Assembly (NCBI GenBank): GCA_016946835.1
Contig: JACVTC010000144.1
Coordinates: 35,001-97,000, forward strand
Reading direction: 5' to 3'
Length of the DNA: 62,000 nt
From: Neocallimastix lanati (nom. inval.)
Lineage: Eukaryota > Neocallimastigomycota > Neocallimastigomycetes > Neocallimastigales > Neocallimastigaceae
Each line of letters begins with the position of its first letter. The first letter of the stretch is position 1. This document shows positions 39,431 through 62,000 of the stretch, in pieces. The notes below the pieces were generated by a model. That model saw only the letters and a program-made list of their open reading frames with translations, was not told the origin of the DNA and did no database searches. The translations under genes were made by a program, and so were the position numbers.

Positions 39431-40154
39431 CAGTAAAAAAAAAATACATAAATCAATAACAAAAACAGAAATAATAATAATAAATAAATAATAAATAAAT
39501 AAAAAAAAATTTTAATAAATTAATATTAAATTAAACTAATCATTTATTTTTTATTATTAATATTATGTTTTTTTTTTTTATAATTTTTTTTAAAAAAAAA
39601 AAAAAGTTTTAAATATTTTTATTTAAATTATATAAAAATTTATTTCAAATTTATTATATAAATTCAAAAGTAATATAAAAATTAATCTTTGTTTTATTAT
39701 ATAAATATAAAAAAAAAAAAAAAAAAAATAATAATAATAATAAAAATTCATCTCTGTTTTATTATATAAATATATAAAAGTTAAAAATAATGGTAATTAA
39801 TAGGAGTTTTGTTTTAAAATTAAAAGTTAAAAAAAAAAAAAAAAAAAGAGAAAGAGATAAAGAGAGAATCATAAACTTATATAGCAATTTTCTCTTGAAT
39901 TTTTTTTTTTTTTTTTTTTTTTAAAATAGTTTAGTTTATTAAAAAAAAAGATATATAAATTAGGTAGTTAAAGGTGATTTTTAATGAGATAGATAGATAT
40001 ATATTATATATATAGATATATATATATTTTCATATATACATATTTTTTTTTTTTTTTTTTTTTTTTTTTCATATATACAAATTTTCATTTTTAACATAAA
40101 AAAAAAAAAAAAAAAAAAAAAAGAAAAAGAAATGAAAAGAAAAAAGAAAAAAAG

Positions 40155-40187
<33 letters not shown>

Positions 40188-40371
40188 AATTAAGTAGTTA
40201 AAGGTGTATATGAAAATATATATATATAGATATATATATATTTTCATATATACATATTTTTTTTTTTTTTTTTATCTATACATTTTATACATTATATATA
40301 CATTTTATTTATATATTATATATACAATTTAACTTTTTTTTACTTTTTTTTTTTTTTTCAGTTTTTAATTT
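39226..40371. other. Convergent 3' intergenic region
   Basis: Lies between the ends of the Skt5-like (plus) and UBXN4-like (minus) genes. It holds long A and T runs that would serve polyadenylation on both strands. A segment at about 39949-40078 (AAATTAGGTAGTTAAAGGTG...TTTTCATATATACATA) is duplicated at about 40182-40262. No gene. Confidence 0.65.
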
Positions 40372-40851
40372 TTAATTAATTACTGGTTCATTAACATTTA
40401 TTAAATATTTTAATTTTCTATAGTTATTCATTCGTATAGCTCCTCTCCTATAGGTAAACGTTTTTCTTTTTTCCCTTCCTTGATTTTGTCCTTGCCCTTG
40501 TCCTTCTTTCCTACTTTCATTATCATCATTTTTATTTTTATTTTCATTTTCATTTTCATTTTCATATTCATCATCTTTATCATCATCATCATCTTCTTCT
40601 TCTTTACCCTTATTTTTTTTTGATTTCATGGAATGATCAAATACGTTGAAGGAAAGTAGAAAGGCATACAGAAAGAGTAAAAGATCTTTAAAGAAATTTA
40701 TTGAAATATATTTACTAACTTCTAAAGTTTGTTTTGGAGGTTGCTCAGAAAATATTTTAGTTATCGGTTTACATATTAATAAATCGGTATCATCCAAATT
40801 AAGATCTAATAAACTTTTAGCTTATTGAGTTATTTATATATATATATATAT

Positions 40852-40891
<40 letters not shown>

Positions 40892-41138
40892 TTATTATTT
40901 ATTTATTTATTATTATTTATTTAATTTATTTATATTTATATACTTTCTTCTCCATAAGAAAATCGATGTTCTGGATATCTTGTTTCTAAATTATAGGGTC
41001 TATAGATACCTTTTTCTTTAGTGGTCTATTTAATTATTATTATTATTATTATTATTAAAATGAATAATAAATTCATATAATATATATATATATTATAAAT
41101 AGATTAGATATTAATTATTTATATTAGATATAAAGTAT

Positions 41139-41182
<44 letters not shown>

Positions 41183-41588
41183 AAAATAAATAAATAAATA
41201 TAGAGAGATAGATAAAAAAAAAAAAAAAAAAAAAAAGACAAAAATATAAATAGATTATAAATATATTATTTATAATTAATAATAATAATATAATAATTAT
41301 TAATTTTTTTTTTTAATAAATTTTTATTACATCATCAATCCATTGTTTAATTTCCGAAAGTTTTTGTGACCTCTTAAATTCTTTTCTTAGTATTGAGCCA
41401 TCAAGGTATCGAATTGAAATCAGTACATCATAATTATTATTATTATTCGTTGAGTTTGATTTTTCTTTTAATAACTTTAAAATATCATCTTTTCTTTTAC
41501 TACTACTATCACTACTATCACTACCACCATCACTATCAAAGGTATTATTTTTATTTTTGTTTTCTTTATCTTTTTCGTTTTCTTTTTG

Positions 41589-41648
<60 letters not shown>

Positions 41649-42540
41649 TTGTTTAAGAATTTGAGTTTTTCTGTCATCATTATCCTGTTTTAAGTCTTTT
41701 AATTCTTCAATTCCTTTAGTCTTTTTTTCCTCCTAAGTATGAAATATTTTTTATTTTGTTTTTTGTGTTTGATGTGTTTTTTTTTTTTTTTTATTATTAT
41801 GTTATAAATCAATAATAATAATAATAATTATAAAAAAGTATATAAAATATAATATATATATATATATTGGTTATATATTTATTTTTTATATAAATATGTA
41901 AATTATAAGAATAAAAAAAAAAAAGTATTTGTGTAAATATACAATTAAATATTTAATAATAAACAAAAAAAATTAATATATATAAAAGTATATATATAAA
42001 AGTATATTTTTTTTTTAGTATATAGTCATTATTATTATAATTATTTATAAATTATATTATTATTTATTATTTTTTTATTTTATTTTATTTTATTTCAGTT
42101 TCTATACAAATAAATATGTTTTATAAATATATATTATATATTATAATATTATTATAATTACGTCATTTATTTCTTTTTCTTTTTGATTTTCTTCAACTGT
42201 TTCTTTCATTTCAATGTCGTTAGTATTGACATTGGTATTGACATTTTCATTGGAAGCAATGACTGGATTAGACGGTTCTAAATCTGAATATTTTTTAATA
42301 TTTTCAATTATTTTATCCTTGGTGGCTTTCGAATTAAGGAAAAATACTAAACGTCCATTTTGAATAAAAACTAAACAAGGACAAAATATGGTTGGGTAAA
42401 TTTGTGAAAATAAATTGTAAGTTTCTGAACCTTTTTTCATTTCAATGGCTACAGATTTACTCTTCATTAGAGATGAAATGTCACTATCGCTTATTAATTC
42501 TCTCATTTTTGTACTATTGTCACTGTCATCTAATTTATTA

Positions 42541-42589
<49 letters not shown>

Positions 42590-42939
42590 TAAAGAAAAAA
42601 AAAATAATATATATAGATATAAATTTATATGGTGAGTTTTATATATATATATATTATTTATTTATAGTTATCGTATACATTTATGATTGTTGAATATAAT
42701 GGATATAGGAATATAATTTTTAGAAATCATTTTTAAATTTCATAAATTACTTATTATAAAAATTTTAAATTTCTTTTTTTTTTTTTTTTTTTATATTTTT
42801 ATTATTTTTTTTTAATATATAAATATATATATATATATATACCATAAATAAATGAAAGAAAAAGTAATTTTTCAGTAGTTGCTTTAGTAACAGCAGCAAG
42901 AACGGATCCTTCAAACCAAGGAGTTTGTTGATTTTCCAT
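40372..42939 (-). CDS. UBXN4: UBX-domain protein, UBXN4/erasin-like ER p97 adaptor
   Basis: Five exons on the minus strand: 42843..42939, 42162..42529, 41331..41732, 40944..41025 and 40372..40820. They sum to 1398 bp (465 residues) with every junction in frame. The N-terminus (MENQQTPWFEGSVLAAV...) and the segment SVAIEMKK..YNLFSQIYPTIFCPCLVFI match the thioredoxin-like UAS domain of UBXN4 (about 1-115). An Asn tract from an AAT repeat follows, then the UBX domain (about 256-337: LISIRYLDGSILRKEF, IYRPYNLETRYPEHRF, SLLDLNLDDTDLLI). A hydrophobic intramembrane segment (about 357-379, FFKDLLLFLYAFLLSFNVF) and a charged tail ending YRRGAIRMNNYRKLKYL complete the family layout. UBXN4 binds p97/Cdc48 on the ER and promotes ER-associated degradation. 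The canonical FPR turn of UBX domains is replaced by RYPEH, as it is also altered in animal UBXN4. Confidence 0.88.
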
Positions 42940-43455
42940 ATTTTTTTTTTTTTTTTTTTATTAGGTATATAATTTAAATTTAAATAAATATATATTATTG
43001 AGTTTCTTTTTTTTTTTTTTTTTTTTATTCTTCTTTTTCTTTTTTTTTTTTTTTTCTTCTTCTTCCTCTTTTTATTATTATTACTATTTGTTTTTATTTA
43101 TCGTAATTATACCAAAAAATATGAAATAAATTTTATATGTAGATAATAAAAAAAAAACATTATAAAATAATTTAAAAAAAATTTAATATATATTTATATT
43201 TGTATATAAAGTAAATTAAATAAATAAAAGCAAGCAATAAAAGAATAATTAATTAATTAAAAGAATATGAAAATATATATATAAACTAATAATAATATTT
43301 AAAAATTTTAAAGTTTAAAAAAAAAAGAAATTAAAATTAAAAAAACTATTGATTACCAAAATTATTTTTGATTTTTTATTATTATTAATTTTTTTTTTTT
43401 TAATTTATTTTAAATTTTTGATTGTCATAATGATCCCTAATTTTTTTATTGTTAT

Positions 43456-43489
<34 letters not shown>

Positions 43490-43640
43490 CATTATTTTCT
43501 TCTTTTTAAGATTTCTGCCTTTATTTTATTTACCTTTACCTTTCTAGGAGTTATAGGAGCTGTTATTATAATTGTCTTCTATAATAATAGGTGTTATATT
43601 GAAACAGAAGTCGAATGATGGATCTAAAGTGTTTTATTCT
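42940..43640. other. Upstream region of the UBXN4-like gene; possible membrane exon on plus
   Basis: Poly(T) and TTC runs flank the UBXN4 start. On the plus strand 43349-43618 is open; its last 35 codons (AFILFTFTFLGVIGAVIIIVFYNN...ETEVE) look like a transmembrane helix with a short acidic tail, and TTTCTAG before GAGTTATAGG could be an acceptor. Most of the frame is poly-Phe from a T run, so this is weak support for a small gene or last exon. Confidence 0.25.
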
Positions 43641-44014
43641 TCATAATTTGAAGTAATAAAAAATTGTTGAAGTTACTTTTATTATCTTTCCTACTTAAAA
43701 ATTATCTTTTATTATTATTCTTTATTTTGTGATATATCATTATTATTTTGACTTTCTCCCTTAACAGTTATTATTTAATGAATTTGATGAGTTGAAAAAA
43801 AAAAAAAGGAAAAACAGTTATCCGTAGTATGCCTATTTTAATAACAATAGTGGCATTACTCATTGGAATTTGGTTTCTTTATTGAATATTATATTACTCA
43901 ATAAGTAGGTTTCTATGATTGAAAAAATAAAAAATAAAATAAAAAAAAAAATTAAAAAAAAAAAAAAAAAACAATTTAATGTTTTTCACCTTTCAAGTAG
44001 TGATGTCAAGTACC

Positions 44015-44047
<33 letters not shown>

Positions 44048-44890
44048 TTAATTGAAAGTAATTCTTTATTCTTTATCATAAATTGAATAATTAAGTTCGG
44101 TCAGTTGAAGAGATCTAGCCAAAAAAAAAAAAAGAAAAAATAGGATGGAAAATATCTATATGACACTTTTCAAGTTTGACATAGAAATGATGTTCGATCA
44201 AACTTATGAGGACTAAATGAACTACTTATAATGGTATTCATCATTAAGTAGTTTTCTCCCCTTCTCTAATACAAACTAAATTGTAGGCAAAGCGTAAAAG
44301 TTTAGTTTAGTTAAAAAAAAAAAAAAAAAAAAGAATTTGACAACACAAACTTTTTCAAGAAGATTACTAATGAGAGGTAAAAAGTTCTAAATCACGAATT
44401 GTAATATCGTTATACCTACGATATGGGTTTTTCTTCTAACTTAATATAGTATTTATTGAACAAAAGAAAACGGGAATTGAGTTTTCCCTATCACCTGAAT
44501 TGATAAGTATTATGAAAGAGTAAAATTTTGTTTAGTTTTAAGGGTAAATGAGATGAGGTAATTCAATTTTAACCTCTTCATGTAAACCGTTAATAAAATT
44601 GAGCAACGAGAGTTGACTGATTCCATTCCAAATATTAAAATATATGATTGGAAGTCATGTAAATTTTGATGATGAAAGCGATAGGGAAACTTCATTCAAA
44701 TAAAGGGTTTCTAAAAGGGTTTTTACTCGAAGAGATTAGTTGCCATAATGAGATTTTTTGAATTAAAATTTAACAAAATTAAACTAAATTCGATTAATTA
44801 AAACTTGTAAACTTAAATATAAGCTAAACTAAAATTAATTATTGTAACAAATGTCGATTTCATGAAAGTTATTATTTACTATACCACAAG
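43641..44890. ncRNA. Hairpin-dense, GC-richer non-coding interval (putative structured RNA)
   Basis: Mixed-sequence blocks separated by poly(A) runs, with no convincing frame. Perfect or near-perfect stems follow one another: AGTATGCC 43826 / GGCATTACT 43852; TTATTGA 43879 / TCAATAA 43898; AAGTTTGA 44172 / TCAAACTT 44198; AACTACTTA 44220 / TAAGTAGTT 44245; ATATCGT 44404 / ACGATAT 44418; TGACT..TTCCA 44614 / TGGAAGTCA 44649. A longer-range pair joins TTTTCCCTATC (44482) to GATAGGGAAA (44680). This density of short stems is what a long structured RNA or several small RNA genes would show. Family unknown; a decayed transposon is the main alternative. Strand is undetermined. Confidence 0.4.
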
Positions 44891-44939
<49 letters not shown>

Positions 44940-45259
44940 TATATTAGCTAATATTTCAAATAAATCTTATAGCAACTATAGCCTTTTTCACAGTGAATTA
45001 AAATTTAAGAATTAGTATTATAATAAAAGCAACTAATTCAGGTTAACACAAGGAATTTATAATTTAATTATTAAGACAAACAACTAATAGAAAATTTATT
45101 ACATTTTTTAATTGCATAATATCTTAATACTAATTCTAAGGATTAATATTACATGAATTAATACATTTTTATATTATAATTGAATATTGAATATTTGAAT
45201 ATTTATAATATAAATAATCAAATGTTTAATATTACCAAAAATATATTAAATTGATTAAA

Positions 45260-45400
45260 TCAAAATATAACTAACATTCAGTTATATTTTGACCTGTAGC
45301 TTAGTGGAAGGTACCCTGGATCGAACGGGTAATAGAAACAAACACAACTGAGATCCTGGCCAGTGAACCAAGAGGTAATCTCCTGATTAGTATATTTTTT
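45260..45400 (+). ncRNA. Putative small Pol III-type RNA with leading hairpin
   Basis: A perfect 13-bp inverted repeat (TCAAAATATAACT 45260-45272 and AGTTATATTTTGA 45280-45292) leads into a GC-richer stretch. It holds an A-box-like TAGCTTAGTGG (45297-45307), a B-box-like GGATCGAAC (45318-45326) inside a TACCC/GGGTA stem, and a GAGAT...ATCTC pair (45350-45382), and it ends at a T6 run (45395-45400) that could stop Pol III. The A and B boxes are only about 11 nt apart, too close for a tRNA, and no acceptor stem closes the structure. So this is a candidate small RNA or tRNA relic, not a called tRNA. Confidence 0.35.
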
Positions 45401-46219
45401 CATATTGAATTTTGATATTAACAATTACTAATGAGTTATTGAATCAGTAAAATCCTTACCTTTAGTAAATATAACGCTTAAAATGAGAAATGTTATTTAT
45501 ATTTTGTTATGTGTTTATTTATTTATTTTATAGCTTTCACATTATGAAAGACCTATTCATTAAAGAATAAGTCATTACATATTATTTATAATCATTTTTC
45601 TATAAGAGTCTAACATTATTGGTAACATATAACATTACAATGAATGATACTATCCGATATAGATAATTTACATTTAATAATATAGTATAATATGCAATGT
45701 AACTGAACACATAACTACAATATTTAACAATTATTACTAAAAATTTTTAATGAAAATAAAATAATTTTCTAAATTCAAAATTAAATTAATAAATAAAATT
45801 TCTATAAAATATATATATATATATTTCATAAATTATTTTAAAATAAATAAATAAAAAAAATATATATGTAAATAATGATTAATAATTGTAAAATATATAT
45901 ATATATATATATATATTTTTATGAAGAACAAAAAAAAATAATGAAAAAAGTTTCCCCTTTAGTTTAATATATAATATTACATTTTATTTTTTATTTTTAA
46001 TAATTTGTTAATAACTCTTTCTAGTTATTAAATTATTAAAATTTTTGTTATAAATTATTTATAACAATCGTATACTTTTAAATATATTTTTAAAATAATA
46101 ATTTATTTTTATTTTTATTAATTTACATATTAAAAAAAAAATTGATAGTTTTATTATTAATAATATTTGTTGTTAAGATATATTGATTAAAATTAAATTA
46201 TAGTAACAAAATATAGGTA

Positions 46220-46254
<35 letters not shown>

Positions 46255-46731
46255 TAAAAAGTTAAAATAATTATTTACTATAAATAATAAATTAAACTTT
46301 TATTATATATATATATATATATAAAAGACAAAAAAAAAAACAGGAGTAATCATATTATTTAAAAGTAAATATATATATATATATATAATTGCATGTACTG
46401 ATTAAAATAGATTAATAATGATATATATATATATTATATATATGTATATTTTTGATATAATTTTTAGTTTGAAATTTTTATGTTTTTTTTTTTTTTTTTT
46501 TTATTATTATTCTTATTCTTATTCTTACTATTAATTTGTGTAATTATTTTTGTTGTATTGATGATAAAAGCAATAAAATCATACTATTCTTTATTACTTT
46601 TAAAAATAATATATATTATTATTTATAGATATTATTTATCATTCTAGAATAAATATATATGTATATATATATGTATATACATTATTTTTTTATTTGTTTA
46701 ATGTTTTTTCCTTCTTTTTCCTTTTATTTAT
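45401..46731. other. AT-rich region downstream of the MOK gene
   Basis: Two more small hairpins lie near 45534-45550 (CTTTCA/TGAAAG) and 45554-45569 (TATTC/GAATA). The rest is TA-dinucleotide tracts and homopolymers. Nothing coding is seen. Confidence 0.5.
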
Positions 46732-58210
<11,479 letters not shown>

Positions 58211-61200
58211 ATGACAATATTAAGATCATATCAAGCTTCATCATTACTACCGGAAAAAATTATAAACCCATATAATTCAAAGCAGTCTTATCATTTTTCA
58301 ACACAATCAAAGGAAAAAGATGAAGAAGAGTTTTGTGAAAAAATACATGAAACAATAAATGATTTAGATAATAATTATGCCTCTGATGATGAAAATGGAG
58401 AAAAAACGAGGGCTTATAGAAAAAGACAAAATACTTTATATCAGCCATCAAAAGCACTACAAATTACATTATCTACATTAATAATTTTATATGTATGTTT
58501 TATTTATTTATTTATTTATTTATTTATTTTTTATTTATTTATTTATTTATTTATTTATCTATTTATCTATTTATATATATCTTTATTTATTTATTTTTTT
58601 TTTTGTTTTGTTTTTTGTTATTTATACCATTATTTAAAATATAATATAATTAATAATCAGTAAAAAAAAAAATAATTAATATTCAATATATAATATAAAT
58701 TTAAATTATTGATTGTTAAAAATATAATAATATATAATTTATTATTATCTATTTAAGATTCTTGTTCAAGTAATATTTTTCCCATTTTTTATTCAAAATT
58801 ACAATATATTGAGTGATAGTGAAGGAGATGGAGTAAAGTTATTATTTCCACAATATACTGTAGATAATGAACGTACACATGTTGGATATTTTAATTCAAA
58901 AATTGTATATTCATTTAATAAATCCACTAACTCTATTGAAACGTCAAAATCATCAAATAATATATATTTAACATGGAAAACCTTTTTAAAAGATCCTGGA
59001 ATGAATTATATTTTAAAAACTTTATATTTAATTGCATTAACTTTCTCTGTAATTGCTGCAGTATTACATCTTTCCCAGTTAAAAAGTCATAAAAGGAGTT
59101 CATTAATTATTCAAACAGTGTTATATATTTTTAATCTCATAATACATTTTATGCTTCTATCAAAACCATCTGGTGATCGATTAATTATCCAACTAACGCT
59201 TTCATGCATTAATTTATGTATATTGGTACTTTTAAGAAATTTATTTTTAATCAAATATTTATATTAAATTATTAATAATTATAAATATTACATATGAATT
59301 ATTTATATTATTATTAATATGATAAAATTTAATTTAGATTCCATTGTTATATCTTACAAACAGAATTATAACCTCGTCTCGACGATTCGGTTACTATGTT
59401 AGATATCCAATTTTAGATTTAATATCTAGAGCATTTTCTTTAAAAATAGATGAAAATTCAGATAATAATAAATCTGAAGAATCTAACGTCAGTAGAATTG
59501 AAGAAAATAATACTGAACATGGAGCAAGCAGTAGTGAGAAGAAAAATAAAAGTTCGTCACCTAAAAGCAAAGAAGATGATAAAAAAATATTAACAGATAT
59601 TATTAAGGATATTGATAATTCATTAGAAATGCAATCAGCAAGAAAACAAATGAAACAGCGCGTTGATAAAGGGCATAGACTATTTAGTATAATAGTTATT
59701 ATTTTAGTTATTATTCTTTTTGGAAATTTTTTATTGGAATTTATAAAAATTATGAATACTCAAGGAGAATTCTTTCCAAAAACTGTTTCAGGTGGCATGA
59801 ATGCAGAAAGAGATAGAATTCAACATAAATATAAGCCTTTATTTGATAAATATTTTAAAAGTAAAAATAAAGTAGAAATTGTCTTACTAGATGGGCTTCG
59901 TTATGACAAATTTTTAGAGCATCCAACATTTAAAGAAATAATTACAAATCGAAATATAATGAAAGACGCAAAATATTATAATATAACCTGTTCTTTACCG
60001 TCAATGTCGTTACCAAATTGGTTATCAATTATGACAGGATCACCGCCTGAAATACATGGCCTTTTAAATAATATTTTAGCTCCAGAAACAACATATGATA
60101 CAATATTTGGAAGAGTTATATCGAACAATGGAACATTTTGTGGTATTACTGGTTCTACTACTTTTCCAGCTTTAGTTAAAAGTCAACTTTCACCATTAGT
60201 AGGTGATGGTGGAGTGGCTCCATCATTTGGTCCTCATGGAAGTAGTACTAATGCCTATTATGCAGATATTGAACGAATGAAAATTACAAGACAAGCAATG
60301 ACTGGATCAATTAAATTTGATTTGTTTCTAACTCATTTTTCAGATATAGATATTCAAGGGCATGCTTATGGAGTTACTCCAGAATATAATAAAGATAATA
60401 CATATTATAAAGCTTGTACAGCAAAGGGATTGCTTGTAAAAGAAATTTTAAATATTGCTGACGAAAATACAATTGTTATAATAATTTCGGATCATGGACA
60501 AGTAGATGCTGGGGGTCACGGAGGTACACACGAACAAAATATGGTGGTACCTCTTATGGTTTATAAAAAGAATTCGAAATTTGGTAGTTTTAAGGGAGTG
60601 GATTACTTTCCTCAAGAAACATGGAATAATTTAGATATTGCTGCTACTGTCACCGGATTATTAGGCTACCCTGCACCTGCCCAGGGTGAAGGTCGAATGA
60701 TTACTTCATGGATTGAAGGCTTAGTTAATTCATCAAATTCTAAGGAACTTATTCGAATATTATTACGTGATTTATTATTACAAAAACAAATATATGTTAT
60801 TAATTTATTTAAAACCATGGGAATGGGACCAACCGAATTCCCTGAAATTTTAAAAAGAAATCCATTAAATGATAATAATTCTAATGATTCGGAAAAATAT
60901 GCTCAAGAAATTCAACAAATAATTGATATTTATAAAAGTGTAAGAAAAAGATTTATATATACTCATATTATTAGAAATGCCATTCTTGATTTAATTTTTA
61001 TTATTCTTGCCATTACATTTCAAGTATGGATTATGGAAAGATATACATTTACTTTTCCATTAAATCTTTTTACCGAAATCAATAAAAATAGTTCTAAAGA
61101 AATTTGGTATAATGATTTGAAAGAAGTAGTTTCTAATAATAGAAAATCAGCAGTTTATACATTCATTATTATATCTTTCCAATTTATTCTCTCCTTATTT

Positions 61201-62000
61201 GTATTTTTTGCATATTATTTAATTAAAGGTTATGGTATTCCAGATTCTACTGTACTTCATCATCCTAAAGTAATACCAGAATTTTTAATTGCATTGTTAA
61301 GTGTTGCAATTATTTTACAGATAATATTTGGAAGATTATTTGTTCTCCTTTTTGTTGTATGGAATCCAAAAAAAAGAATTCATTATCAAAAGAAATCATT
61401 ATTTCAAAAAATTCTTATAAGTATTAGAATGCTTTATTCTAATAAAAAGTTAGAATATTCTAATGTTCAAATGGTCTATCTTATGAAAGAATATGCTTTC
61501 TTGTGGACAACAGTTTTTATATGTATATGTTTATTATTAAGTTCTGCTTATACATTTATTATCCCAAATACTTTTAATATTCCATTTGTTATTCCAAAAT
61601 TCTGGAATTTAAAATTTAGAGTATTGTCATTACAATGTATAAGTATCCCAATTATTATTGGTCACTTAATTGGATTAATTAATTGGCCACCAGATTCACA
61701 AACAAATGAAGATATTCATTTTTTTGATGGAATTTATAAAATGGGTGCAATTAAATTTATGTATACAAATATGAAAATTACAGATAATAATAAACAAAAA
61801 ATATATCCGTTATCTACAAATAATTGTAAATCTGAAAAAGAAAAAGAAAAAAATAGTAATAATAATTCATCAAATGAATTGCTTATATCAAATAAATTAA
61901 AAGAGAGTTCTGAAACTATAATTACTTTAAATAATGATACTATAAATAAAAGATTAACAAATAGAAAGAAATCTACATATTCTATAATAATGAATTCAGA
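58211..62000 (+). CDS. Alkaline-phosphatase-superfamily membrane protein (phosphodiesterase / GPI-EtN-P transferase-like), 3' end missing
   Basis: Exons 58211..58492, 58758..59225 and 59338..>62000 (donors GTATGT and GTACTT; acceptors TTTAAG and TTTAG; all phase 0), at least 1137 residues. The N-terminus has several membrane spans (about 82-105, 160-250) before a charged cytosolic-type loop and another span near 370. The enzyme domain then carries the superfamily metal site: Asp435 (VLLDGLRYD), the nucleophile position Ser474 in SMSLPNW, Asp588 and His592 (D-I-Q-G-H), Asp635 and His636 (SDHGQ) and His644 (GGHGG). The GDHGM-like/GGHGG spacing and multi-span C-terminal half resemble GPI ethanolamine-phosphate transferases and type I phosphodiesterases. 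The usual Thr nucleophile is replaced by Ser. More membrane spans follow to the window edge. Substrate cannot be fixed from sequence alone. Confidence 0.85.

Noticed and set aside
44510-44695. A 61-codon minus-strand frame (MKFPYRFHHQNLHDF...)
   Set aside because: It is isolated, lies across paired hairpin arms and has no continuation or splice signals.
45291-45400. A tRNA gene
   Set aside because: A-box and B-box-like motifs are present, but they are only about 11 nt apart, no anticodon arm fits and no acceptor stem closes.

Overview
This window looks like nuclear DNA of a eukaryote with extreme AT bias. The best guess is a zoosporic fungus, most likely an anaerobic gut fungus (Neocallimastigomycota). 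The reasons are: short GT-AG introns; intergenic DNA made almost wholly of A/T homopolymers, ATT/AAAT microsatellites and AATAATA heptamers; fungal cell-wall regulators (Skt5/Chs4-like and Smi1/Knr4-like); and a MOK kinase, a family usually found in organisms with cilia or flagella. Long frames with no internal TAA or TAG show the standard genetic code. The organism call is inference.

Layout. At 1-1214 (minus) is the 5' part of a class I sirtuin. An unassigned GC-richer island (about 4.66-5.04 kb) and a decayed unknown gene (5.14-6.43 kb, minus) follow. Next come a duplicated segment, one copy of which carries a short GC-rich insert with a poly(A) tail and an 11-bp target-site duplication (6.8-7.0 kb), and then a 6.8-kb tandem array of palindromic elements (8.5-15.3 kb). 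The stretch 15.3-35.9 kb is low-complexity DNA containing one clear gene, an SMI1/KNR4 (SUKH) protein at 20.9-21.5 kb (minus), plus several minisatellites. The Skt5/Chs4-like Sel1-repeat gene lies at 35.9-39.2 kb (plus, 3 exons, C-terminal CaaX-like box). A UBXN4-like gene (40.4-42.9 kb, minus) was rebuilt from five exons, and a MOK kinase gene (46.7-52.1 kb, minus) from fourteen. All junctions keep frame. Between them (43.6-45.7 kb) lies GC-richer, non-coding, hairpin-dense DNA that may encode structured RNAs. From 52.1 to 58.2 kb I see no gene. The window ends inside a large membrane-anchored alkaline-phosphatase-superfamily gene (58.2 kb onward, plus).

How the genes fit together. Smi1/Knr4 and Skt5/Chs4 both act in fungal cell-wall (glucan and chitin) synthesis. 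UBXN4 recruits p97/Cdc48 at the ER. The phosphatase-superfamily protein is a multi-span membrane enzyme, possibly of the GPI ethanolamine-phosphate transferase type. MOK points to a flagellated life stage. I see no operon-like organisation. The most unusual content is non-coding: the palindromic array, the retroposed insert and the hairpin-rich interval. All exon boundaries were read by hand from splice signals and family similarity and need transcript support.
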